The notes beneath the pieces were generated by a model, which was not told the origin of the DNA, made no database searches, and worked only from the letters and a program-made list of their open reading frames with translations. 64,000 nt of DNA from Cycas panzhihuaensis (taxonomy: Eukaryota > Cycadophyta): contig CM041465.1 in assembly GCA_023213395.1 (NCBI GenBank), forward strand, positions 37,083,741 through 37,147,740, given 5' to 3'. The translations under genes and the position numbers were made by a program. Positions 46,906-57,561 of this stretch are shown here, in pieces. Every line of letters begins with the position of its first letter. Positions within the stretch are counted from its first letter, which is position 1.

Positions 46906-47278
46906 TGATGAGTATTTCTCATCCTTATGTTTTGACATTATGTAATTTTATGTGTATATTATTGTACTCATGTAAAATACATTTAAGTTAGTTAAATAAT
47001 CAGTCAGTTAGTTAGAAAGTTAAGTAGTCAGTTAATTCGGTAGTTAGAAGGAAGTTTTGCAGTGGTTATTGAGCCCTTAGCATAAATGAGAGGCCCCTTC
47101 ATTGTAAAATTCATCTGTGAACATCAATGTTCATTAGTGATCATCAATGAGTGTGTATTTCATGAATGTAAGTAGGATTTTCAAGATAATAGAAGAGAAT
47201 TCATTCTATCACCTCCTTGACAATCCCTGTCTGATGGGTAATGTTCTCTGAGATTGCATTCTACACAATTACACATCA
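46906..47278 (+). repeat. I 3' LTR
   Basis: TGATGAGTATTTC to TTACACATCA, 373 bp; its right 324 bp match the 5' LTR. Confidence 0.78.
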
Positions 47279-47937
47279 GGACAACTCTCAATGTGGATAA
47301 AAAGGACATTCTTACAATGGGTAAGATGTGAGCGCTAGTATTATGAGTAACTGAATTATGTCGTATTTGTCATGAATGATATATTGAAGGGTTACAGAAA
47401 CTATTCATATATTTCTATGATGCAATGTTGTGCAATTGCTAAGTTACTTTGTATGCCATGTTGTGTGCCATTTCTTAGAAGAGCACTCAATCTTGTATGC
47501 ACCACTATGTTGTAGATAGGGCATTTTGTAGGTAGGCACGTATTTTGTTGATAATGCGTATCTTTTACAAGAGGAGCATACTAGATTGTGGGTAGCATAT
47601 AGTTAGTTGTGGGTAGGCCACTTTTTAGTTAGGGTTCAAGTATAGCAATAATCCCCTCTAGTTAAATAATGAGGCACCTAAACTTGAGCATGCATCTCTA
47701 GGAGGTCACAAAAAGGGTTGAACTTCCTCACTCATTACATAAAAATATGAAGTTTTTGTAGAAAATAAAATTGATAGAAAATAACAATGCATAAATGAAA
47801 AAAGAACAAGAAGCATTAAGACCACAATGGTACCCTAAAGGTACCTTAACTTGGATTAAGACCATAAGAATGACTGTTACAACAATATATCAATATGATA
47901 TATTGTGTGTGTATTTATAATACACAACTTGGCTATG
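47279..47937. other. Spacer and start of the J 3' LTR
   Basis: No gene seen. The left part (47279 to about 47680) is unassigned AT-rich DNA with recurring GTAGGTAGG / GTGGGTAG words. Somewhere in the right part the J LTR begins; its left edge cannot be placed without a second copy. Confidence 0.45.
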
Positions 47938-47942
47938 CATGA

Positions 47943-48738
47943 TGTTGGAGTCAAAAGTGACCCAATGGCTGTGTGAGGACCAGAGGTAGGTCAGATAACC
48001 TGAGTTGTGCGATTTAACGGACCGTGCAGTGCGCATGAGGCAAAACGGCGTAAAAGCATTCGTGCACGTATGACAGTGCGTATTTGAACCGCACGTATGA
48101 CGTAAACGCATGCAGGCGGAACTGAAGCGGCGTGCACGCACGACTTCGAGGACGGTGAAGACTGTCAAGGTGCAGCACGTGCATGCACGCACGGACTCAA
48201 AGGAATAATTAATTAAGTGCTTAACAAGTGATTAATGAAAAGTGCATGATGAAGGTGTACGGTTATGACAGTATCATAACCCTTCACCAAAAGGTACCAA
48301 AGATGAGTACTTAAGGAGGTACACATGATTCACCTGGTTAGGGTGAGAGCCGGATATCAGGAGTACGCAAAGGTGTAGGAGACAGTACGCATGACAGCCA
48401 ATTAGAGCATCACTGTATGATAAGTACCATCCGTGCGCATTGTATGTAAAGAAAGGCGTATCTTTGTTGGAATGCTCAGGAATGCATTCCAGCCTCTGTG
48501 TAAATGAACTGTTGACTTAATAAAAGGAAGAGTTACGTGGAATTTGGTGTATTCTTGGTGTTGTGATGATGGTTTGCTGAGTATGTATTGATTTGCATCT
48601 TTGTGTACCATTCTGTGAATTATATATGGAATGTATGTGAATGACCATGTTGACAGTATCCTAAAACTAGACTATAGCGCTGTGTAAACCTTGACAAGTG
48701 CATTGATTCCACAAGGGTGTGGAATCTCCCAGTCAACA
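47943..48738 (+). repeat. H 5' LTR
   Basis: TGTTGGAGTCAAAAGTG to CCCAGTCAACA; shares with G the segments GGTGAGAGCCGGATATCA, TTAATAAAAGGAAGAG and CCTAAAACTAGACTATAGCG. Confidence 0.92.
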
Positions 48739-48818
48739 TTGGTTCCGTTGCCTACGTCCGTTGAGGAGGGACAGGGCCTAGGGGTTTTAAGGGAAAAGAA
48801 TGTGTAAAGTGCAGAGGA

Positions 48819-48870
48819 CCCTGGCTGCCGTCGTGATGGCGGGCTGTAACTAAGCCACCGGCAGCCAGGG
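48819..48870 (+). other. H leader stem-loop before gag
   Basis: Perfect 12-bp arms CCCTGGCTGCCG (48819-48830) and CGGCAGCCAGGG (48859-48870) with a 28-base loop, ending 9 bases before the gag ATG at 48880. Confidence 0.8.
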
Positions 48871-48879
48871 GACCTTCCA

Positions 48880-50780
48880 ATGCCACCTAAGAGGCCTTCA
48901 AGGTCGGAAGAGCCCTAGAAGGATACTTCACCCAAGGAAAAGGAAACCAGCAGACAAAGGGCACTAAGATGGTCAAAAGAAGCAAAACTCAGAAGGGCGA
49001 GGAGACTAAGTTCGCAAAACAACGAGACTAAGGGACAGTCCGTTGAAGGATCTGAGGCAAGTGGAGCCCAGACACCTCAGGAAGAGGAAACCCATGGCGA
49101 ACGCATGGTATTGACACCAGCCCCTATCAGAGATGATTTGTTTAGCCCGGAGATTGAAGGGAAGCCAAAAGTGGACGAAAAACATAAAGAGATCCTAACA
49201 GAGGGAAGTATACCAGTGGAGGTCAGCCCGAAGGACCTAGGTGACAGCGATAAGAAGGCGGAGGAAGGTCCCTCGACATATTGGGGGAACAAGCTAACGA
49301 GACAGGTTTTCGAAGATTCGACAGAAAGGGGTTCTGATCAATCTTATATTACGGTAACGCCATTGACTATACAAGTTCCAGGTGTAGTGGAACCTATACA
49401 CATAAAAACTCCATTTAAAAATCCGCTATTTGGGAAAGATAGTACAGCGGTAGTTACTCCCAGTGCATCCCCAAAGGACGGAGGAAGGGAAAGATCACCA
49501 TCAGGTGGGGGACAGTTGCAATCTCCCAAAATGGACGATCATAGAGACTTTGGGAAACTAATCTTTAACGATACTTCGGACGCAGCAGAGCATGTGTATC
49601 TATTTTAAAACCTCATTGATGTCAAAAAGATTACAGACGAAGATGAAATCAAAGCACGCTTCGCCTGTACATTAAGAGGAGTACCCTTGGCTTGGTATAA
49701 GGAAACAAACAAGAATGAGCCATGGGTGAAGATTAAGAAAGCGTTTGAAGAAAGATTCCAAAAGTTTCACAGTAATGAAGCCGTGGAAATCGCACTACGA
49801 GAGATCAGGCAGAGGCCGGGGGAATCCGTCCTAACTTACATTAGCCGAATGAAGATTATTGCAGCGAGCATGATCAATGAGACAATAATGGATCATAATA
49901 TGAAGAATTACTTCGTAAGAGGGCTGAATGAAAAGTTGCGAGCCATGATGCATGCTTATCCGTTAAAGTCATTTAAGAATGCTCAGGATCTGGCATTAGA
50001 TTTTGAAATGGAAATGGATGCCCAAGCAGGAGGACAAGATTCCTTGTTGTTAAGATTACAAGATGAGATTAGAGAACTGAAGCAAAACCAATACAACCGA
50101 CCCTTCTGCCAGGTAGGGGTAGCAGAAGAGGAATCGGAATTGGAAACACTAAGAAAAGAGGTAGCAAGATTGAAAATCAGAAATAACCGGGAAGAAGAAG
50201 AGACGCCCAAAAAGAAAGAGCACCTTTGGAAGGGTAACCAAGTGGTGCCACATCTGTGAAGAAAGCTCACATACCACCCGGGAATGTGATTTGAATTTAA
50301 AAAATAGTGCAACGCACCAACAGGAGAAGTGGTGCCACATATGTGAGGTTGACACACATACAACCAAGGATTGTTTTTACAATCCCAGGGGAAAAGCATT
50401 CAGAGGTCGAGGTCAGGGAAGAGGCAACCCACCTCGGAATGTGTATACAATGAGGGGCGCACCAGAACCCTCGAGGAAGAAACAGTAATGGGGAGATGCC
50501 TCATCTCTCTGATTCGGGTCGGAAGTCCGAATGCCCTATGAAGCAAGAATACGAGCCGTCAGAGGCAGAATCGTGGCCCAAGCGACCACAAAACAGAGGA
50601 TTGCAAGGGCAAAGCCAAAGCGACTAACCTGATGACAGTCGTACTAGAAACCAAAAATGTGAAATTACAAAACAAGCAGAAAGAGAAATTGGATGAAGGA
50701 TATCCAAAACCACCAACAGAAATGGATCGGTACAAACAAGCAAAGCAAGTGTTAGATGGTTTAGTCCGGTAGGAGAATAT
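48880..50780 (+). pseudogene. Element H gag (frameshifted)
   Basis: Opens MPPKRPSRSEEP at 48880 with an early TAG, as a basic and then acidic N-terminal region of about 240 residues. The capsid part (49620-50210) contains WVKIKKAFEERFQKF, IRQRPGESVLTYISRMKI and FVRGLNEKLRAMMHAYP. A Glu/Arg coiled-coil-like stretch ELETLRKEVARLKIRNNREE follows. Two CCHC knuckles remain, CHICEESSHTTREC and CHICEVDTHTTKDC (about 50245-50380); the third knuckle of G is destroyed by frame changes near 50490-50600. Stops at 49606 and 50769 and a shift near 50235 break the frame. Confidence 0.88.
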
Positions 50781-50787
50781 ACTACAA

Positions 50788-52671
50788 ATGGGTAAACCAA
50801 AAACGAAATATGTTTATGTTCGGAAAAATAAACAAAAAGAGCAAGAAAAACTACCAGAAGAACTTACGACAAAACCGCAAATGGTGCAAATGGAAGAGTT
50901 GTTTAAAGGATTACCAGCAGAAGATATTCCTAGAATGTTGCTATTGATGGAAAATCTAGTGAAACAGTTACAATTAACTATTCCTCTGTCTCAAGTTATT
51001 GATTGGATCAAAGGAGGAGTGTTACAGAAAGGAATTACCAAGAGTTTGAAACAAATTATACCATCATTCGACATGGATCCAATGGTAACCATGTCAGTCT
51101 TGGGAGAAACATTCCCACAAGTAATTGTTGATGGAGGCGCAACAGTAAATGTGTTACCAGTTGCAACATGGCGTAAATTGGGAAGCCCGAAGTTGGAAGC
51201 AGCGACTTATTCGCTGAAGTTGGCTAATGAACTATTGGTGCGACCTATGGGCAGATTGGCCAATATCAAAGTAGACGTGGCAGGAATAGTGGTAAGAATT
51301 GACTTCACAATTGTGGAAACGGAAAAAGGAGCCACACCCTACCCGGCACTACTAGGAAGGCCATGGTTATACAAAACGCAATGCCTTCAGAATTGGGAAA
51401 AGATAACCTTCACTCTATCGGACAACAACAACAAAGTGGTACTACCAATGCTGGGAAGAAGTTCGATTGGAGTAATTCCAGATGAAGGATCCAGCACCAC
51501 GGTAACAAGCGATACGACATTTTCTTCCATTGGGGAAGAACATATCTTCCACATGGCAGAAGAACCCACCACATCGAGTAACCACCAGCGTGAAGAACCA
51601 ACGGATCTCGAAGAAATATACAACTCTTCGGATGACGAACACGGTATGAGGTTCGTGGGTTCTTGGCAGGATGCATATGAAGTAAACTCTTCTTCTCACA
51701 GATGTAATTTGTTATCTAAATGTGTATCTGTAAACATTGATAATAATTTAAATTCTTTTGAATATATGCTGACTAACGATCATTTGGAAATTGATAATAA
51801 CCTAGACCAACCAACCCTTAGTTTACCTAGTAATTTTCGTAGTTTTTTTCTAGTTAGTAGTAACCCTGACATCCCATCTACTTCAGGTGTGGGTCCTGAG
51901 GTAGATTCCCTACCCCCCCCCTTATTACAACCTGAGGAAGGAAGTAATATCCCTTCCTCTTCTTCCTTAGAGGTACACCCACCCAGCCATAAATCTCTCC
52001 CAACCATTGGTGCCAAAACTGGGAAAATGGAAGGAGGATTGCTGGTAAGTACTTCTAGCGAGTCTGGTCTAGGAAGTAAAATCACTATTCCGGAGAAAAC
52101 AAAGCACAAATCTATATTGGGGATTACGTTAAACCATTCTATGGGGAGCTTATATGGGACTACCCATTTAACACACTGCGTTGAGTATTGGATAGATCAG
52201 GGAAATTGGGATAAAACCCAATGGCAGCAAGACCTAATCCTAACTCTGCGAGGGAGAGCTTGGTACTGGTACTTAGCTCACCAACATACTCTTAGGAATT
52301 GGCAAGATTTGCAGACGATGTTTCGAATACAATTCGATCATCCGAACCAACTAACTATTCCAATATTCTACGCAGGTCATAACCCTAGAAAACACATACA
52401 GGTGTGTAAACAAAATTGGAGATCCTTGAGTATACCTAAGCGGAATTGGTCTAACTATTTCTACCACACCTTGGGGAGAGTAGCAAAGGACTGGTTCTTG
52501 GGAAGGGAGCAAAATCTAGATCTAACTTGGGGAAACCTAAAGGAATCTTTTATAAAAACCTTTAAGCATACTTCGGAAAACCAAGAAATAAACAAAATCC
52601 TGAAACACATCAGAATAATGAGCATAAAACTAGAACATTTAATGATCAGAAACAGTAGAATCCATACATAG
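50788..52671 (+). CDS. Element H protease plus two gag-like motifs (627-codon open frame)
   Basis: This open frame continues the gag-pol of H; the ATG at 50788 is only the first one after a stop in gag (50769), not a natural start. Residues 1-90 link gag to the protease, which has VIVDGGATVNVLPVATW with Asp at about residue 115 and ALLGRPWLY near 190, a standard gypsy retropepsin. Residues 300-430 are a low-complexity Ser/Pro-rich stretch (LPPPLLQPEEGSNIPSSSSL). Residues about 470-600 are unusual: LILTLRGRAWYWYLAHQH with WQDLQTMFRIQFDHP, then FYHTLGRVAKDWFLGREQ with LTWGNLKESFIKTFKH. Each pair follows the retrotransposon gag pattern (L-G-A--WY/F..., W--L---F---F). Gypsy pol normally passes straight from protease to RT. 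RT starts 17 bases after the stop in another frame. Confidence 0.8.
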   Translation: MGKPKTKYVYVRKNKQKEQEKLPEELTTKPQMVQMEELFKGLPAEDIPRMLLLMENLVKQLQLTIPLSQVIDWIKGGVLQKGITKSLKQIIPSFDMDPMVTMSVLGETFPQVIVDGGATVNVLPVATWRKLGSPKLEAATYSLKLANELLVRPMGRLANIKVDVAGIVVRIDFTIVETEKGATPYPALLGRPWLYKTQCLQNWEKITFTLSDNNNKVVLPMLGRSSIGVIPDEGSSTTVTSDTTFSSIGEEHIFHMAEEPTTSSNHQREEPTDLEEIYNSSDDEHGMRFVGSWQDAYEVNSSSHRCNLLSKCVSVNIDNNLNSFEYMLTNDHLEIDNNLDQPTLSLPSNFRSFFLVSSNPDIPSTSGVGPEVDSLPPPLLQPEEGSNIPSSSSLEVHPPSHKSLPTIGAKTGKMEGGLLVSTSSESGLGSKITIPEKTKHKSILGITLNHSMGSLYGTTHLTHCVEYWIDQGNWDKTQWQQDLILTLRGRAWYWYLAHQHTLRNWQDLQTMFRIQFDHPNQLTIPIFYAGHNPRKHIQVCKQNWRSLSIPKRNWSNYFYHTLGRVAKDWFLGREQNLDLTWGNLKESFIKTFKHTSENQEINKILKHIRIMSIKLEHLMIRNSRIHT

Positions 52672-52687
52672 TGAAGAAGAAGAAATT

Positions 52688-54344
52688 GTGAATTATCCTG
52701 CAGAGTTTACAGAATTCACCGTTGGAGAAAGAAAAGTAGAAGATGCCCCAGGGCACAAAACCGAAAATGTAGAAGATGTGGGTATAACGAAGTTGAAAAC
52801 TACAGAAATTAATGTTGGTAGTTCAGAAAATCCTAAGTTTATTCGAATTGGAAACTATTGGGATTCCCAAACGGTAGCAGAAGCTCAACAATTATTTGAA
52901 GAATTCTGTGATGTGTTTGCATGGTCATATAAAGAGCTGAAAGGTATTCCTCCGGAAATAGGAATGCATCATATTGATCTAGTAGATGACGCTAAACCAG
53001 TAAAACAACGACCATATCGGATGAATCCAAAATACAAAGAAAAAGTAAAAGCAGAACTTCATAAAATGTTGGAAGTAGGTTATATATACGAAATCGACTA
53101 CAGTGGTGGTGAGCCACAGAGTAGTGGTTCCCAAGAAAAATGGGAAAATTCGTGTTTGTGTGGATTACAGACAGCTGAATAAAGTGACGAAAAAAGATCC
53201 ATTTCCGTTACCTTTCACGGAAGATATTTTGGAAGCAGTTGGAGGGAATGAAATCTATTCATTCATAGACGGATTTAGGGGGTACAATCAAGTGCAGATT
53301 GCCCCGGAAGATCAGGCAAAGACAACATTCGTAACAGAATGGGGTACATATGCCTATAAGGTAATGCCATTCGGTCTTACGAATGCACCAAATGACATTT
53401 CATTCAATTGTGATTAATATTTTTCAAAATTTATTGGAGAAAAAGTTCTCAGATTCCTAGACGATTGGACATTGTATGGGTTAATGAAAACCATATGGAA
53501 AACTTGAGAGAAATGTTGCAAACCCAGCCGAGAAAATAAAGCTGCCTCAATCCGAAAAGTGTACATTTACGGTACCCTTTGAAACCTCCTAGGGCATATA
53601 GTCGAAAGAAGGATTGCTGACGGATCCAGCAAAAGTGTCTGCCATTCTACACTTTCCGACACCGAGTACGAGGAAGCAGTTGAAAGGTTTTTTGGGGTTG
53701 ACAGGATATTATAGAAAATTCATCAGAGGATATGCATATATATCTGGACCTCTGGAAGAGTTGCTAAAAAAGAATATTGAATGGATATGGACGGACGATC
53801 AGCAACGAGCATTCGAAACATTGAAACATGCCATTGTAGCAGCGCCTATACTGCGATTCCCAGATTGGAAGAAAACTTTTCACGTGCATGTGGATGCGTC
53901 GCAATACGCTATTGGATGCGTATTGGCACAACCCAGCGATGATAAAACGGATCATCCAATCTATTTTGCCAGTCGGAAACTTACGAGAGAAAGCGTAATT
54001 ATACGACGACGGAAAGGGAAGCACTCGGCATAGTTTATGCATTACAAAAGTTTCGACATTATCTGTTATCCAATCCATTCCTGTTTTTCGTCGACCACCA
54101 AGCCTTGATGTATCTAGTAAATAAACCCATTATGCGAGGAAGAATCAGCAAATGGTTAATGTTGTTTCAAGAATTCTCATTCAAAATCATTGTGAAACCC
54201 GGCAAAGCACACGTCATTCCAGATCAACTGTCGAGAATAAAAAACGGAGAGAAAGCCACAGGGATACCAGATGATTTTCCAGACGCAGCTCTATTCAAAG
54301 ATAGATGCAGTTCTAGCGGTGGTATGAGGGAATACAGTACCTAG
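52688..54344 (+). pseudogene. Element H reverse transcriptase and RNase H (broken)
   Basis: RT begins with the linker FEEFCDVFAWSYKELKGIPP and YRMNPKYKEKVKAELHKMLE (52688-53130), shifts frame, then VVVPKKNGKIRVCVDYRQLN, FIDGFRGYNQVQIAPED and FVTEWGTYAYKVMPFGLTNA (53103-53400). After another shift the YxDD box reads FLDDWTLYG (about 53456). The RT thumb and RNase H start are open at 53614-54033 (STRKQLKGFLGLTGYYRKFI, VHVDASQYAIGCVLAQ). RNase H continues after a small shift as YALQKFRHYLL and VDHQALMYLVNKP to IPDQLSRI (about 54220). At least four frame changes exist. Tat/Athila-type gypsy sequence by overall character. Confidence 0.9.
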
Positions 54345-54389
54345 CGGCCGGAGAAGTGTCGTGAGTTAGATAATGCAGGAAAAGAAATT

Positions 54390-55726
54390 TCATCAGAAAA
54401 GCGAAGTCGTATCAGCTTATCAGCGGTGAGTTGTACAAATTGGGGCCGGATGACATATTGCGACGTTGTGTTCGACAGCATGAGACAAAACAAATCATGT
54501 CCCAGGCACATGAAGGAGTAACAGGTGGCCACATGGGAAAATTGGCCACATGGCGAAAAATCTTGACGTCCGGATTCTGGTGGCCGTCAATGTTCGAAGA
54601 TGTCAAAAAATGGATTCAAGCATGCGATTATTGCCAACGCGTGGGGAAACCTAATCGGTAGGATTTCCAACCGTTGCATCCCATACTACCTTTGGCACCG
54701 TTCGAAAGATGGGGACTCGACTTTGTGGGGCCAATCAAACCAGCAGCGCGGAGAACAAAAGCTCGATACATTCTGGTAGCAACCGATTATACGACAAAGT
54801 GGGTGGAAGCACGTGCATTGAGAAAAGCCGATGCAGAAAGCACAACAAGATTTCTGTATGAGGTAATAATCACGCGATTTGGATGCCCTTTGGAGATCGT
54901 CAGTGACCAAGGTGCCCACTTCCTCAACCAAACGATTGAAACGTTGACAACTGCCTTCATGATTAGCCATCGGAAATCAACTCCCTACTATCCGAGAGCC
55001 AATGGGCAAGCGGAGAGCTCGAACAAGATAATCGAAAACTGCTTGCAAAAGATATGCGACATCGGCAAATCAGATTGGGCTGAGAAGTTACCCTCCGTAC
55101 TATGGGCCTTCCGTACGACATATAAAAGATCAGTTGGACAAACCCCATTCCAGCTTGTATATGGCACGGAAGCCATTCTTCCGACCGAGTTCGAGATACC
55201 TAACTTACGAGTGGCAATACAATGTCGATTAGACGACCTCCAGTCCTTGGAACGACGACTGGAAGATTTAATACGGTTGGAAGAGACACGACACCTAGCA
55301 AACTGGTTGCAACATATAGAAAAGCGACGACAAAAAGCATGGCATGACCGCCATCTGCGGAAACCACAATTCAGCGAAGGTGATCAAGTATTGCTGTACG
55401 ACAGCAAATTCAAAACGCACCCCGGGAAACTCAAGATGCGGTGGTTGGGACCATACATCGCGGAAAGAATTTTCGAGAATGGATCGGTGCAGCTTCGAGA
55501 GATCGACGGACCTCTGCTACCAACACGGGTAAATGGTAGCAGACTCAAGCCTTACATTGAGCAGCCCAGCTTACAAGCAGGATCAGCTGGTTGTACCATA
55601 TCGTATTGCATGATGTTGAGGCAACCAACTGCCTTGATACCGAGCCATGATCCAGTTCGGTATGGATACAAAAATAGAAAAAAAATTGGAAAAAATAAAA
55701 ATAACCGTAACTCATTACTGATATAA
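54390..55726 (+). pseudogene. Element H integrase (one internal stop)
   Basis: The zinc-binding domain shows the H-H-C-C pattern in AHEGVTGGHMGKLATW and ACDYCQRVGKPNR (54500-54655). A single TAG at 54659-54661 interrupts the frame, which then runs open to 55726. The catalytic core has Asp in WGLDFVGPI, Asp in IVSDQGAHFL and Glu in NGQAESSNK, so D,D,E is intact. The C-terminal region has the GPY/F-type block GDQVLLYDSK and LKMRWLGPYIAERI (about 55380-55475). No chromodomain follows. Apart from the TAG this is the best-preserved enzyme in the window. Confidence 0.92.
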
Positions 55727-55859
55727 GTAATGAAAGATAATCTGAGAAAAATCGAGGGAAATTCATCATACAAGCAAAAGGTAATGTGCGAAAAAGGTAT
55801 GTTACCTGTGCACGATAGTTGGAACAAAGGATAAAGTGGAAAATGCACTATACGCATTC

Positions 55860-56195
55860 AAAGGAATTCACTAAAGTACGCATAGTTTAAAAAAGTGACT
55901 CGGAATTACACTATACGTACCTGAAAAGTACGCAGACAGGTATGCATAGTATAAATGACTTTAAGTGGCTCAATAACATTATACGTACCTGAAAAGTACG
56001 CAGATAGGTATGCACAGTGCAAAGGAGCGTAAGTTAAGATTTTACATTATACGTACTAATGACGTGCGTGTTAATGCACGCATGTAAAAGATACTTAAGT
56101 ATTTGGTTACATTATACGCATTACCCAAGTACGCAATCGAAATGCGTATAATGAAAACCTTTAACATTATACGTGCACTAAGGGCACGTATAAGA
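55860..56195 (+). repeat. Array of hairpins with ATTATACGTAC units in H
   Basis: At least five inverted repeats built on TATACG/CGTATA words follow each other. Examples: CATTATACGCATT (56110-56122) with AATGCGTATAATG (56141-56153), perfect; TTATACGTGC (56167-56176) with GCACGTATAA (56184-56193), perfect; and two imperfect units with CTATACGTACCTG / CAGGTATGCATAG (about 55912-55950 and 55978-56025). Confidence 0.85.
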
Positions 56196-56392
56196 CAAAA
56201 TACGCAAACGACAAATTATTACGCACTGCGAACATTCACCGCGATGCGTGAGCGAAACGGACTACGACGCAAGGATTTCCTGCACGCATCACATCACAAG
56301 AAAATAGAAACGGCAAGCGTTCTTCAGAGGTACGTACGTGCGGTTCTACTGGTACGCTTTGGTTTCTTTCTTATTTCTGGAACTCCACAGCC

Positions 56393-57468
56393 ATGATGAG
56401 GACAACAGGGTGCCAAGAGGCCTACATTCCGAAACTCAAACAGGACCTTCAAGCTTTACCAGCTGCATTTCAGGCTAAGGTTAAGCAGGCAGGTTGGAAA
56501 GACTACATTTATTGTAACCCTATGTATTGTGACCCGAAATTAATGGACCAAATCCTCATGGCCCTAAAAACAGACAGCAGGAAAGTCAAAATGGACGCCG
56601 ACATAGTCCATACCATTACTGGACTTCCCAAGGACGGAGAGGTTCCATTGGGAGCAAAAAGGTCGGAGGTAGACAGGGAAATGTGGCTGAGGGAATTATG
56701 CCAGCCTAACACTCAAATTATGTCAGGTGGAATCAGGGTAGCTGACATTATGGACGGCAGACTTGGTGGGTCGCCAAAGTTATTAACTCAGTTGTCGAAG
56801 AGGAAGTATACCTACATCCAGGGAGGCATGATGCAGGTATTATTAAAAATCAGGGATGGAGAAAGAATGAATTGGTCAGAATTTTTGGCAGAGAATATGA
56901 GGCAACAGTTACAGGAAATCCGGACACATCCATTCCGCCATCCTTCATTGCTTTTGGCAATGTTAGTTTACCAGTGTCCGGAAGTGCAGTTGACCAGAAC
57001 TACCATCTCTCCTCGGGAACCAATCATCAAACAAAGGTAGCGAGTTCCCGATACAACAACGAGTATGGAAGCCAAAGCAGCGAGTTCAAAAGCAAATGCA
57101 AAGGTACTTACCGGTTACAAAAACACCAGAACTCCTATTCCTCATCGGACGAAGCAAGGTTCATCGTCGTGGGAAGAGGAAGAAAGGGAGGAGGAAAGCG
57201 AAGAAGAAGAGGAGGAAGAAGTCAAGCATCACAGGAAGAATGGGAAGACTTCCCAGCAGCAGCAGAGGTCGGAGAACCCTCAGCACCTCCTACACCGCAG
57301 GATAAAGCGGGACCTATCATTCAGATGATTCAGGACTTGGAAGCAGGGTACAAAGCAGAGATAACGCCCCTTCAGGAAAAAATAAAGGAGAAGGATGCCA
57401 TTATTGCCACCCTGACACAGATCAACAAGGAAATTTTGGGAGGACCGAGGCAACAGGAGCCGCCTTGA
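56393..57468 (+). pseudogene. Extra sense ORF of H between integrase and 3' LTR
   Basis: The open frame 56393-57040 starts MMRTTGCQEAYIPKLKQDLQ and contains MDADIVHTITGLPKDGEVPL, the ITGLP--GE word found in extra ORFs of plant Tat gypsy elements and in related plant mobile-domain-like proteins. A frame change near 56900-57040 leads into 56872-57468, with a basic segment (GRGRKGGGKRRRRGGR) and a C-terminal coiled-coil-like stretch DLEAGYKAEITPLQEKIKEK. It is in the same direction as gag-pol. No catalytic motif is seen. The role of such ORFs is not established; a nuclear or nucleic-acid-binding role would fit the basic patch but is a guess. Confidence 0.7.
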
Positions 57469-57561
57469 GACAGAGTGGGGGAGGGATACCCCGAAATTTT
57501 GATTTTTTGGAGTTTTGTTGAGCAAGGATGCTCAAACCCATAACTGTTGAACCGGGATAGA

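Larger units (their letters stand above)
35736..47278 (+). mobile_element. Element I: small gypsy-like, gag-protease only (+ strand), host of D
   Basis: The 325-bp shared LTR segment at 35736-36061 matches 46955-47278; the 3' LTR extends left to TGATGAGTATTTC at 46906 after the purine tract AAGCAGGGAGGAA. The extra 49 bases are not found at the 5' end, so that LTR is truncated or rearranged next to the Z LTR. A PBS follows the 5' LTR. Without D it is about 3.6 kb, holding gag and protease remnants and a 3' segment but no RT, RNase H or integrase core. Confidence 0.75.
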
